In this document: positions 16,546 through 25,118 of the stretch, piece by piece | Layout of the letters: each line of letters starts with the position of its first letter | Position numbering within the stretch: the first letter of the stretch is position 1 | NCBI GenBank assembly: GCA_030622135.1 | Contig: JAUXGL010000017.1 | Location: 1 to 38,674 of the forward strand | Origin: Deltaproteobacteria bacterium | Lineage (GTDB): Bacteria > Myxococcota > B64-G9 | DNA: 38,674 nucleotides | Reading direction: 5' to 3' | Made by a program: the position numbers and the translations under genes | Notes under the pieces: model-generated | Told to the model about the DNA's origin: nothing | Database searches by the model: none | What the model saw: the letters and a program-made list of their open reading frames with translations, nothing else

Positions 16546-18198
16546 ATGAAATTGCTTATTTGCACGGCATTTTTTCTGGCCGCCGGAACGGCCGGGGCGG
16601 CGCAGACCAATGGTTATGCGCTGGTGGTGGGTAGCCACCGGGCCGGGCCCGGGCAGGAAGAGCTGAGATATGCCGGTCACGATGCCCGGCGAATGGTGGA
16701 AGTGCTTACCGAGCTTTCGGGATATGCCACTGAGAACGTCCGGCTGGTGCTGGATCCCGGGCGGGAGGAGCTACTCCAGGAGATCGCCGGGATCCGGGAA
16801 AAGCTGAAGATGCATGCCGATCGGGGGGAGCAGTCGGTGTTTCTGTTCTTCTACTCGGGCCATGCCCGGGCGCATGCCTTGAATATGGGGGCGGAAGAAA
16901 TCCTGCTCACCGAGTTGCGGGACAAGCTTACCGGCATGCCCGCGACCTTGACTCTGGCCATCCTGGACGCCTGCCAGACCGGAGCCATCTCGCGGGTCAA
17001 GGGTGCCGAGCCCAGTGCGGACTTTTCCTTCAACTCGGTCAACAAGCTCAACACCGAGGGAGTGGTGGTCATGGCTTCTTCCAGCGGAAGCGAGCTCAGC
17101 CAGGAGTCAGAGTCCCTGGGGGCCTCCTACTTTACTCATCACCTGGTGGTGGGTCTGCGCGGGGCGGCCGACCAGAACGCAGACGGCCGGGTGACTTTGT
17201 CGGAGGCCTACGGCTACACCTACAACCGCACCCTGATAGCCACCGCCGCCACCGCGGTCGGCAAGCAGCATGTGACCCTGGAGACCGATCTGCGGGGTAA
17301 GGGCGAGATGGTGCTCTCCTACCCGGCCGAGGCCAATTCGGCCATGTGGCTGTCGGAAGAGCTCTCTGGAGACTTGCTGGTACATCGGGCCCCCAACCAG
17401 ACCGTGGTAGCCGAACTGGTCAAAGCCCAGGGCCGGCCGGTGCGCCTGGCCTTTCCGGCCGGGGACTACGTGGTCTTTATGCGCAATGGCGACCAGATTC
17501 TGAAATGTGTGCTGGCTCTCGGCCGGCAGCGCACCACCGAGCTGATCCCGGGCAACTGCGAAGAGGCCGCGCCGGAGGAAATGGGGATCAAGGGTGCAGC
17601 CGACGACGGCCGTTATGAGAAGTGGTCTCTGGAGCTTGCCTTCGGGGCTAGCTGGAGGGTCCGCGACGGTTACAACCAGACCTTGACCGACTTCGGATTC
17701 GAGGAACAGTCGTTATTCTTCGAGCATGCTGGGGCCCTTTCCGTCTCGGCCATTCACTCGTTCACTCGCTACCTGTCGGTGGTGCTGAGTTTCAGCTTCC
17801 TGGACCGCAACTCCTATGATCGACATGTCTGGGATCTCAACAACCAGGACCGTATGGAAAACTTCGAGTGGAGCAGCTACGGGATTGGCGTATATGTGCG
17901 CGGAACCCTGCCGATCTTTGACGGGGTGCTCAACCCGTATATACAGGTCGGCGTCGGTCTGACCTGGGCCGACACCGTGCTCGCCGATCCCATCGAGGCC
18001 GGCACCGAGGTTGACGACGAGATTTTCACCGGCTATCAGCTCGGTGCCGCTATCGGTCTACAGCTGATGCCCTGGCAAAGTCTCGGTTTCTTCTGGGAAG
18101 GCAGCTATGTCTTTGCGCCGACCATCGAGAATCTGATGGAAGACGTCCACGACAGCGGTGGTCTCAGCTTATGTTTCGGCATTCGTGGTGCCCTGTAG
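16546..18198 (+). CDS. caspase-family (C14) peptidase fused to an outer-membrane beta-barrel
   Basis: From the ATG at 16546, with GGAGGT nine bases upstream, the product is 550 aa. A signal peptide (about residues 1-19) precedes a caspase-hemoglobinase fold. Its predicted dyad is His106 in YSGHA and Cys143 in DACQTG, so it is probably an active cysteine peptidase outside the cytoplasm. Residues of about 265-345 form a small beta-domain. From about 356 to the end, the sequence alternates aromatic and small residues in amphipathic strands (ELAFGASW, GIGVYVRG, VGVGLTWAD), as in an outer-membrane barrel. The frame is open to 16462, but the upstream part lacks a binding site. The Cys-rich protein, ECF sigma and anti-sigma genes follow in the same direction with tight spacing. 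The protein could be a surface protease or a sensor. Confidence 0.83.
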   Translation: MKLLICTAFFLAAGTAGAAQTNGYALVVGSHRAGPGQEELRYAGHDARRMVEVLTELSGYATENVRLVLDPGREELLQEIAGIREKLKMHADRGEQSVFLFFYSGHARAHALNMGAEEILLTELRDKLTGMPATLTLAILDACQTGAISRVKGAEPSADFSFNSVNKLNTEGVVVMASSSGSELSQESESLGASYFTHHLVVGLRGAADQNADGRVTLSEAYGYTYNRTLIATAATAVGKQHVTLETDLRGKGEMVLSYPAEANSAMWLSEELSGDLLVHRAPNQTVVAELVKAQGRPVRLAFPAGDYVVFMRNGDQILKCVLALGRQRTTELIPGNCEEAAPEEMGIKGAADDGRYEKWSLELAFGASWRVRDGYNQTLTDFGFEEQSLFFEHAGALSVSAIHSFTRYLSVVLSFSFLDRNSYDRHVWDLNNQDRMENFEWSSYGIGVYVRGTLPIFDGVLNPYIQVGVGLTWADTVLADPIEAGTEVDDEIFTGYQLGAAIGLQLMPWQSLGFFWEGSYVFAPTIENLMEDVHDSGGLSLCFGIRGAL

Positions 18199-18212
18199 AA
18201 GGAGACAATGTG

Positions 18213-19355
18213 ATGAACCGCTGGTTTACAATATGCATGATTCTGGCCTTGCTGACGGTATTTTCGGGGTTTACCTGCGGTGAGTCGCCGATGATCCTGG
18301 ACACCGGCTTCGATCTCTGGTGCGGAAACCATCTGTGTGCCTGGGAGGTGACCGCGGGAAACGTCAGGCGGGTGTCCACCTGGCACCGCTCCGACTACGG
18401 AGCTGAAATGGTGGGTAACCCGGCGGAAATATCCCAGCTGGCTTTGGGAAAAGCCGACTGCCTGGAGTTCAGGTTGCAGGTGGACCGGGACGACGGCGTG
18501 GATCTGTACATCGAGATGGATTTCCAGGACGACGGTACCACGGAGTACAGTCACCCCATCCCTACTACCGATTTCAAACCGGCCAACTACCGGATCACAC
18601 CACCCTCCTGGTATCAATCGGTGCGCTTCATCATCCGGAAGACGGGTCCGGGCCGGGCGGTACTGGCGCAGGTTTGGGTGGTTGGCCGGAACAGAAACAA
18701 GTGCACTGCCCCGTCCCTGGGTCTGGGTGAGCGTCCCCTGGGCGCCGTTTGTGAATCGGATGACCAGTGCGCAGTCGGCCGGTGTGTCATGGTCGAAAGC
18801 CGCCTGGAAGTCGGTTATCGCTGCGGAGAATGCCGGGCAAACGCGGACTGTTCGGGTGACGATGTTTGTGGTCTGGGACAGGGAGAAGAAGGTTTCTACC
18901 TGGAATGCATTCCGGCCGCCAGCCATTCGATGGGCGATCTGTGCTTCGGTCCCGACGAGTGCGTCACCGGTTTGTGTTGCGGTGGAATCTGTTCCCAGTG
19001 CTGCGATGACCAGGATTGCCCCTTGGGATCGTGCCGGATGCGGGAAGCTCCCGTGCCGGGAGGGGATGGACCGGACTATGTATTATTATGGTGGTCGGTC
19101 GCCACGCAGTGTTCCCCGGGAGAGGGAAAGGGATCCACAGGCGACGTCTGTCTGTTCGACGATGACTGCCAGAGCGGAGCTTGTGCGGGAGCAGGAGATT
19201 TCGCCAAGTGCGGCGAATGTCTTGACATGTCGGATGAGGACGACGTCCTGACTTGTTTCATAAAATACAGATATGAGAGGTGTCAATCGGACGAAGACTG
19301 TCAGGATGAGGAAAGCTGTGTTTACCTGGGGACTGTCGGAGGAGTGTGCCGGTAA
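18213..19355 (+). CDS. exported Cys-rich multi-module protein
   Basis: The product is 380 aa from the ATG at 18213, with AAGGAG eight bases upstream. The N-terminal hydrophobic segment ends near GFTC, which is close to but not a canonical lipobox. Residues of about 30-165 form a beta-rich domain without many cysteines. The remainder has five or more disulfide-type modules of the form C-x5-C-x-x-G-x-C (for instance CESDDQCAVGRC and CFGPDECVTGLC). They resemble the Dickkopf/EGF-like modules common in exported proteins of Myxococcota and relatives. It starts 14 bases after the caspase stop, and its TAA is four bases before the sigma ATG, so it belongs to the same operon. Its function is unknown; it may be a substrate or partner of the caspase. 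Confidence 0.75.
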   Translation: MNRWFTICMILALLTVFSGFTCGESPMILDTGFDLWCGNHLCAWEVTAGNVRRVSTWHRSDYGAEMVGNPAEISQLALGKADCLEFRLQVDRDDGVDLYIEMDFQDDGTTEYSHPIPTTDFKPANYRITPPSWYQSVRFIIRKTGPGRAVLAQVWVVGRNRNKCTAPSLGLGERPLGAVCESDDQCAVGRCVMVESRLEVGYRCGECRANADCSGDDVCGLGQGEEGFYLECIPAASHSMGDLCFGPDECVTGLCCGGICSQCCDDQDCPLGSCRMREAPVPGGDGPDYVLLWWSVATQCSPGEGKGSTGDVCLFDDDCQSGACAGAGDFAKCGECLDMSDEDDVLTCFIKYRYERCQSDEDCQDEESCVYLGTVGGVCR

Positions 19356-19359
19356 TCGC

Positions 19360-19830
19360 ATGGACACCTACCGGAGATACGCTCCGGCATTGCTCAGGAA
19401 ATGCCAGCGGATGCTGCAGAACAAAGAAGATGCCGAGGACATCGTACAAGGGTTGTTTATGGACATGCTGAAGAAGAAGCTAACAACTGAAGATCTTCCC
19501 TACCTGTACCGGGCTGTTACCAATCGATGCATCAATTTTCTGAGATACAGAGATAACCGGCGCCGGCTGCTTGAGAAGCAAGATGTAGTGCTGCGCGGGC
19601 CGGTGCGGATTCGCTGCGACGATCGGGCCGTCGGACTCGACCTGTTGACCAAGCTCATGGACCGGTTGGACAAGAAGTCTGTAGAGATTTTCATCTATCG
19701 CTACTTCGACGACATGACCCAGGAGGAGATCGCCGACCTGATGAAGACCAGCCGCAAAACGGTCGGCAAGCGCCTAAACCGGATCCGCGAGCAGGTGCGC
19801 CGCCTGGCGCTCAACGGGGGTGTCGCATGA
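19360..19830 (+). CDS. ECF-type RNA polymerase sigma factor
   Basis: The product is 156 aa from the ATG at 19360; an upstream in-frame extension overlaps the Cys-rich gene. Region 2 covers about residues 1-75 with the AEDIVQGLF signature, and region 4 covers about 100-152 with a helix-turn-helix (TQEEIADLMKTSRKTVGKRLNRI). Regions 1 and 3 are absent, as expected for the extracytoplasmic-function group. The GGAGGAG at 19338-19344 is rather far from the ATG, so expression may depend on coupling to the preceding stop. Its own stop overlaps the next gene as ATGA. It is presumably held by the anti-sigma encoded next. Confidence 0.88.
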   Translation: MDTYRRYAPALLRKCQRMLQNKEDAEDIVQGLFMDMLKKKLTTEDLPYLYRAVTNRCINFLRYRDNRRRLLEKQDVVLRGPVRIRCDDRAVGLDLLTKLMDRLDKKSVEIFIYRYFDDMTQEEIADLMKTSRKTVGKRLNRIREQVRRLALNGGVA

Positions 19831-20498
19831 GCCAGACCTGCATCTCCCAGCCAATCTCCTGGCTGACGCTGGAACGCTACCAGCTGGGAGAGCTTTCCCC
19901 GGCCAAGTCGGGACGGGTGGAGACGCACCTGGGCGAATGTCCGGTCTGCTGGGAATGCATGCGCAGCATCCGTGATCATAAATTCAGTCTGTCGCCTTTG
20001 CCTGAGCTAAAGCCCCGGGGCGCCGGGCGACGCTGGGCCTTTGCCGCTGTCGGCCTGGCGGTCGCAGCCGTCCTGGCAGTGGTTCTGGCGACCCACGACT
20101 GGGAAAAGACCACCAAAACCCCGGGCAATCGCATCGCCTACAAGGGTGGTGAGCTCTCGGTGTCCCTGGTGCGCGAGCGCCAGGGGGAGATCCTGCACGA
20201 GCCGACGACGTTCGCACCCGGGGACCGCTTCAAGATCCTGGTGACCTGTCCCCCGGGCGAGGAGCTGCCCTGGGATCTGGTGGTTTTCCAGGACAACCAG
20301 GCTTCCTTTCCCTACACCCCCGAAGGGGCACTCACCTGCGGCAACCGCGTGCCCCTGGCCGGAGCCTTCCACCTGACCGGTCAGTCCCGGGCGGTGATCT
20401 GTCTTCTTTTTGGCCCAACCGCCCTCGATCGTCCGTCGTCGATTGAGGAGCTTTTCGAGAATAGCGTTTGTCTGGAGCTTGACCCGATTGCTCTGTAG
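19827..20498 (+). CDS. membrane anti-sigma factor with zinc-binding HC2-like motif
   Basis: The product is 223 aa. The cytoplasmic N-terminus carries His34-x3-Cys38-x2-Cys41, the core of zf-HC2 anti-sigma domains, plus an additional Cys44. One membrane segment at about residues 70-90 is followed by an extracytoplasmic beta-rich domain of about 130 residues with four cysteines. The start overlaps the sigma stop (ATGA), the usual sign of a sigma/anti-sigma pair. It likely senses an envelope state through its outer domain and releases the sigma factor. How release occurs is not visible; the nearby caspase is a tempting but unproven protease. Confidence 0.78.
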   Translation: MSQTCISQPISWLTLERYQLGELSPAKSGRVETHLGECPVCWECMRSIRDHKFSLSPLPELKPRGAGRRWAFAAVGLAVAAVLAVVLATHDWEKTTKTPGNRIAYKGGELSVSLVRERQGEILHEPTTFAPGDRFKILVTCPPGEELPWDLVVFQDNQASFPYTPEGALTCGNRVPLAGAFHLTGQSRAVICLLFGPTALDRPSSIEELFENSVCLELDPIAL

Positions 20499-20617
20499 TC
20501 GATAGCCCACTGATTGGGATTCAGTTGATCGAGTGGTCCTCTCGCAAGTTGCCAAAGTTACTCGGTGGATTGGGGTTGCCGTGAAAGGGGGTGGAGATCC
20601 TGGGCCGGTTCTCCGCC

Positions 20618-20645
20618 TTGACACCGGGGCAAACCAGGGGATAAT
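20618..20645 (+). promoter_or_regulatory. sigma70-type promoter of the J-protein/DnaK operon
   Basis: TTGACA at 20618-20623 and GATAAT at 20640-20645 are separated by 16 bases. The predicted start near 20652 gives a leader of about 105 bases before the ATG at 20757. No sigma32-like or CIRCE heat-shock element is visible, so this chaperone operon does not look like a classical heat-shock unit. Confidence 0.65.
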
Positions 20646-20756
20646 AAGGGTTGCCTGCTGCGGGGTGTTTCGAGGTTCCCGGCAGGAAGGGTGGTGTGTG
20701 TCTTGTGGTCTGTGGGAGGATGTGTGTCTTTTGGCGAGTGTATCGATGAGGTTGAC

Positions 20757-21983
20757 ATGAACGTCATTCCCCGGGTAGCGGCGGGGTTGAACCTCAACGA
20801 GACCAAGTTGAGCTCAAAGCAGGGGTTTCTGCTGTCGCGCGTGGACGGTGTCACTTCGCTGGAGCAGCTGGTGAAGGCCTCGGGCATGGCGTCTGAGCAG
20901 GCGCTGGAAGCGTTTGTTGAGTTGAAGAAAAGGGGAGTGATTACTTGGGATGGTGCGGTGCCCTCGGATGAGGCGGAGACTGAAGAAGATGAGATTGAAG
21001 AGGTCGCCGATTCGTGGGTAGACATGGCCTTCGATCCCTTCGAATTGGGCGAGGAGGTGGCCCTCGACGAGGACACCAAGAAGAAGATTCTCTATTACCA
21101 CAAGACCATGAACGATCAGACCCATTACCGGATGCTCCAGGTGGAACGTCGGGCGGAGGCCAAGGAGATTAAGCGGGCCTACTTCAGGGTGTCCCGGGAG
21201 TTTCATCCCGATTCCTATTTCCGCAAGAACCTGGGCAGTTACAAGCAGAAGATCGAGGCGATCTTCAAGCGGATCAGCCGGGCCTACGAAGTACTGGGCA
21301 ACGAACAGAAACGTCAGGCTTACGACGGCACCTTGCCGTATGAGTCCACGCCCGAGGAGATCGAGGATCGACGCAATGTAGCAGAGCGGCGGGAAAGGGA
21401 CCGGGCGCTCAAAAAGGAGCGCAGGCAGCGGTTGCTTCGGCGCAGTCCCGTCGTTTTGCGAAAGAGAAAGGCGCTGAAGCACTATGAAGATGCCCAGTCG
21501 TATGTCGAGCAGAATGAGTACACCAAAGCGGCCAACAGCATAAGGTTGGCGTTGACGCTCGATCCCAAGAACGAGATCTTCGAGCGGTTGCTGGATGAGG
21601 TAGCGCCCCGGGCCAACGAGATCCGGGCCGAGAGTGAGTTTCGGCGGGGGAGGGTGGAAGAGTCCATGGGGCGGATCGAAGAGGCCATATCGGCTTACCT
21701 GCGGGCCATCGAGGCCAGCCCCAGCGACGCCCGCGCCCTTCACCGGACGGCCTTACTGCTTTACGAACTGGGACGGGATATGCGGCAGGCGCTTACCTTC
21801 AGTCGCAAGGCCAACCAGTTGGAGCAGGACAACTCGGAGTACCTGCTCATTCTGGCAAAACTGTACACGGAGCTGGACATGAAAAAGAATGCAATCCGGG
21901 AGTATACGCGATATCTTGTGTTGAATCCTCTGGACGAGAGAGCCGAGGAGACGTTGAAGGATCTCAAGAAAGCGGTGGATTAG
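20757..21983 (+). CDS. J-domain protein with N-terminal shared domain and C-terminal TPRs
   Basis: The product is 408 aa from the ATG at 20757 (GAGGT four bases upstream); a GTG at 20691 would extend it by 22 residues. Residues 15-65 form a small helical domain also found, without gaps, at the C-terminus of the protein encoded at 23856-25118. A Glu-rich linker follows. The J domain is at 121-192 with the essential HPD at 150-152, so it should stimulate an Hsp70. A highly charged Arg/Glu/Lys helix leads to TPR-like repeats (about 240-400). It lacks the Gly/Phe and zinc-finger parts of true DnaJ. The dnaK-like gene begins 25 bases after it and is the obvious partner. Confidence 0.85.
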   Translation: MNVIPRVAAGLNLNETKLSSKQGFLLSRVDGVTSLEQLVKASGMASEQALEAFVELKKRGVITWDGAVPSDEAETEEDEIEEVADSWVDMAFDPFELGEEVALDEDTKKKILYYHKTMNDQTHYRMLQVERRAEAKEIKRAYFRVSREFHPDSYFRKNLGSYKQKIEAIFKRISRAYEVLGNEQKRQAYDGTLPYESTPEEIEDRRNVAERRERDRALKKERRQRLLRRSPVVLRKRKALKHYEDAQSYVEQNEYTKAANSIRLALTLDPKNEIFERLLDEVAPRANEIRAESEFRRGRVEESMGRIEEAISAYLRAIEASPSDARALHRTALLLYELGRDMRQALTFSRKANQLEQDNSEYLLILAKLYTELDMKKNAIREYTRYLVLNPLDERAEETLKDLKKAVD

Positions 21984-22008
21984 CCGGGAGCCGAACGCAG
22001 GGAGAACC

Positions 22009-23856
22009 ATGGGGCGGGTACTTGGAATAGATCTCGGCACGACTTACTCGTGCGTAGCCGTGGTGGAAGAAGGTTCCCCGATGGTCATAGCCAACAAGGG
22101 CGGCTACCGGACCACGCCGTCCATGGTGGCCATCACCGCGGGAAACCGACGCCTGGTGGGACACCTGGCCAAGCGCCAGGCGGTGACCAACCCCGAGAAC
22201 ACGGTCTACGGGGCCAAACGCTTCATCGGCCGGAAGTGGAACAGCGAGCTGGTCCAGGACATGCAGAAAAACAGCGCCTTCGAACTGGTGGAGGGGCCGC
22301 ACAACGACATACGCATCAATCTCGGTGAAAAGGAGTACAGCCTTCCGGAGATCTCCGCCATGGTGCTGACGGAGATGAAGCGGGTGGCCGAAGACTACCT
22401 GGGTGTTTCTTGTGACAATGTGGTGGTCACGGTTCCGGCCTACTTCAACGACGGGCAGCGGAAGGCCACCCAGGACGCCGGCCGGATTTCCGGTCTGGAC
22501 GTAATCCGAATCATCAACGAGCCCACCGCGGCCGCCCTGGCCTACGGGTTTGGCAAGAAGCTGGAAAAACGGGTGGCGGTTTACGACCTGGGTGGTGGTA
22601 CCTTCGATATCTCCATCTTGGAGATCGGTCACAGCGTCTACGAGGTCATCTCCACGGCGGGTGACACCTTCTTGGGCGGCGAAGACTTCGACCGTCGGAT
22701 CGTCGACTGGGTGGTGTTCAGCTTCGCCAAGGAGCACAACGTGGATCTGCGCGAAGATCCCATGGCCCTGCAGCGGGTCCGGGACGTCGCGGAGAAGTCC
22801 AAGTGCGAGCTGAGTTTCCAGAACGAAGTGGAGATCAACCTGCCGTTTTTGTATAGCGCGGGGAAGAACAAGACCCTGCATTTCCAGAAGGTCCTGACGC
22901 GAACCAAGCTCGAGGAGCTGACCGTCGACCTGATCGAGCGCACCATCGAGATCTGCGATCGGACGCTCACCGAAGCGGGCGTCCTCAAGAGCGACATCGC
23001 GGAAGTGGTCTTGGTGGGGGGACAGACGCGCATGCCCAAGGTGCAGCTGACCGTGCAAAAGTTCTTCGGGCGGGAGCCCTCCAAGAACGTTCATCCCGAC
23101 GAGGTGGTGGCGCTGGGAGCCGCCATCCAGGCCTACGCCCTGGTGGCGGAGAAGTCCGAGGACGAAGAGGAAACCCTCTTGCTGGACGTTACGCCTCACT
23201 CCCTGGGGATCATGATTGTGGGGGGGTACTTCCAGATTCTGATCGAGAAGAACACCACCGTGCCGACCAGCGCCGGTCATGTCTTCACCACCGTCAAGGA
23301 CGGCCAGACCACCGTCAAGATCATGGTGTTCCAGGGGGAGAGCAAGGTGGCCGCCGATAATGAGCTGCTGGGTGAGTTTATCCTCACGGGTTTGCGCGAG
23401 GCGCCCCGCGGCGAGGTGGAGATCGATATTACCTTCGAGATCTCGGCCGACGGAATCGTCAGCGTCGCCGCGCAGGACCGGGAGACCGGCCGCCAGCAGT
23501 CCATCGTGGTAACCGCCACCAGCGGCCTGACCGAGGATGAGATCCAGTCGATGGCGGAGGAGAACAAGGACCATCTGCTGGCGGTTGCCCAGAAGGAGCA
23601 GTTCGACAAGGTTCGCTCCCAGGCCGAGTCCATGATGGGTGAGATCGAAAAGCTGCTTCCCACGGTGGAGCAGGTCATCGCCACAGCACAGTTCTCCAAC
23701 GACGCGTTGAAAAAGGCCGGCAACCTGACCAAACGGGCTCGGAAGGCCATCCAGCGCAGGGATTTCGACGCCCTCACCGAGGTGTTCGAAGGACTTAAGC
23801 GGACGGTCGACACCTTTAGGGGTTTGGCCGCCCGCAAGCAGACGCCCGGTGGTTGA
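22009..23856 (+). CDS. Hsp70/DnaK-family chaperone (paralogue)
   Basis: The product is 615 aa. The nucleotide-binding domain has the IDLGTTYS phosphate-1 loop, the DLGGGTFD phosphate-2 loop and the LVGGQTRMP adenosine motif. The substrate-binding domain and a helical lid follow. It is shorter than Escherichia coli DnaK, and its end (QTPGG) lacks the disordered acidic tail and EEVD-like terminus. This and the non-standard neighbours suggest a dedicated paralogue rather than the housekeeping DnaK. The start has GGGAG five bases upstream. Its TGA overlaps the next gene's ATG by one base, so the three genes form one translationally linked operon. Confidence 0.94.
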   Translation: MGRVLGIDLGTTYSCVAVVEEGSPMVIANKGGYRTTPSMVAITAGNRRLVGHLAKRQAVTNPENTVYGAKRFIGRKWNSELVQDMQKNSAFELVEGPHNDIRINLGEKEYSLPEISAMVLTEMKRVAEDYLGVSCDNVVVTVPAYFNDGQRKATQDAGRISGLDVIRIINEPTAAALAYGFGKKLEKRVAVYDLGGGTFDISILEIGHSVYEVISTAGDTFLGGEDFDRRIVDWVVFSFAKEHNVDLREDPMALQRVRDVAEKSKCELSFQNEVEINLPFLYSAGKNKTLHFQKVLTRTKLEELTVDLIERTIEICDRTLTEAGVLKSDIAEVVLVGGQTRMPKVQLTVQKFFGREPSKNVHPDEVVALGAAIQAYALVAEKSEDEEETLLLDVTPHSLGIMIVGGYFQILIEKNTTVPTSAGHVFTTVKDGQTTVKIMVFQGESKVAADNELLGEFILTGLREAPRGEVEIDITFEISADGIVSVAAQDRETGRQQSIVVTATSGLTEDEIQSMAEENKDHLLAVAQKEQFDKVRSQAESMMGEIEKLLPTVEQVIATAQFSNDALKKAGNLTKRARKAIQRRDFDALTEVFEGLKRTVDTFRGLAARKQTPGG

Positions 23857-25118
23857 TGGCTGATTCCGAGAAAATCTTGATTCTTCTGGAGCAGGGATTG
23901 AGCGCCTACGGCCTCGGTAACGTCGACGAGGCACTGCGGGTCTGGCAGAGCGTGTCGGCCATGGACCCCGGAAACACCAAGGCCAAGGAGTACATCCGCT
24001 TTGTCGAGGAGAACTGGGGACCCCGGCAGGAGCGCCAAGAGGGATTGGGGGAACCCTACCGCCCGGACGAGGGATCGGGCGAGATCCACAAACCCGATGT
24101 GGTTGAGCCGGGACCTACGCTTGCATCGCTGGAGGCGCAGGGCGAACTCTCCGAAGAGATTGACATAAGCGTGGAAGTGCCTCTCGATAACCTGGGCGGT
24201 TTCGAGAAGGGCGCCTTCACCCCGCCGGTCAAGCCCATCCTGGCAGAAGACCAGTGGGACGATCTCTACGATTTAGGAAAAGGACAGCCAATCGCCGCGG
24301 AGGAGCAGACAGCCCCGCAGCCGGCCGCCCCGGAGCATCCGCTGGAAGATGAACCCGTTTCCGCACCGCGGGCGATATCGAAGCCGGAGTTCACCCCGGT
24401 TCAGAAACGGATCGAACCTCTGGACGGCGATTGGTCCAACGTTCTGATGCCGGAGACAAGCTCGGCATCCACGTTGCCGCCCCATCCCGGAAACGTGGAG
24501 GTCATCGATATTGTCGAGGCGGTGCGGGGATGCAATCCGGTCCAGGAACCGACTGAAGCCGCGCCGGCTGAAGCCGCACCGGTGGAGCCGGAAAGCCAGG
24601 CTGGGGATTCAATCGAGATGACGCCCCTCCTGGGTAGTCCGATCCTCCAGCCCGAAGGCTCGGACCTACTGGACCTGGTGGCCGGGGACGGGGGATCCAC
24701 AGCGGAGGCGCCTGCGGTGCCGGGGATCGTGGCCGTGTCGGAAGTCGACTCGCTCTTGAAGGGTGCCAGGGACATGCTGGAGTTGGACGATTTCAGCGGA
24801 GCGATGGAACTGCTGGACCTGGTGCTGGAGCAGGAGCCGGAGCATCCCCAGGCGAAGAAGCTGCGGGGGGAAGCCGAGCAGGAGCTGCTCTCCATGTTGT
24901 CCTCCAAGCTGGGAGACGTAAACCGAACTCCCCGGGTGTGCATGTCCCCGGATGAAATCATTTGGCTCAACCTCGACAACCGGGCCGGGTTCGTGCTTTC
25001 TTTAGTGGACGGGTCGCTTTCGCTCGACGAGATCGTCTCCATCTGCGGACTGTCGCAGCTGGAGAGTACGCGCATCCTGGTCCAGCTGTTTCATGAAAAA
25101 GTAATCGAGATCAATTAG
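23856..25118 (+). CDS. TPR protein with C-terminal domain shared with the J-protein
   Basis: The product is 420 aa from the ATG at 23856, which overlaps the dnaK-like stop. A TPR-like hairpin lies at about residues 6-50. A long acidic, Pro/Ala/Glu-rich, probably disordered segment follows to about 290. A second TPR-like pair covers about 295-345. The last 51 residues align gaplessly with residues 15-65 of the J-protein with 16 identities, including a GF-LS-VDG core. No signal peptide is seen, so it is cytosolic. I infer a scaffold or client adaptor for the Hsp70 pair. The gene converges on the reductase gene with no base between the two stop codons. Confidence 0.75.
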   Translation: MADSEKILILLEQGLSAYGLGNVDEALRVWQSVSAMDPGNTKAKEYIRFVEENWGPRQERQEGLGEPYRPDEGSGEIHKPDVVEPGPTLASLEAQGELSEEIDISVEVPLDNLGGFEKGAFTPPVKPILAEDQWDDLYDLGKGQPIAAEEQTAPQPAAPEHPLEDEPVSAPRAISKPEFTPVQKRIEPLDGDWSNVLMPETSSASTLPPHPGNVEVIDIVEAVRGCNPVQEPTEAAPAEAAPVEPESQAGDSIEMTPLLGSPILQPEGSDLLDLVAGDGGSTAEAPAVPGIVAVSEVDSLLKGARDMLELDDFSGAMELLDLVLEQEPEHPQAKKLRGEAEQELLSMLSSKLGDVNRTPRVCMSPDEIIWLNLDNRAGFVLSLVDGSLSLDEIVSICGLSQLESTRILVQLFHEKVIEIN

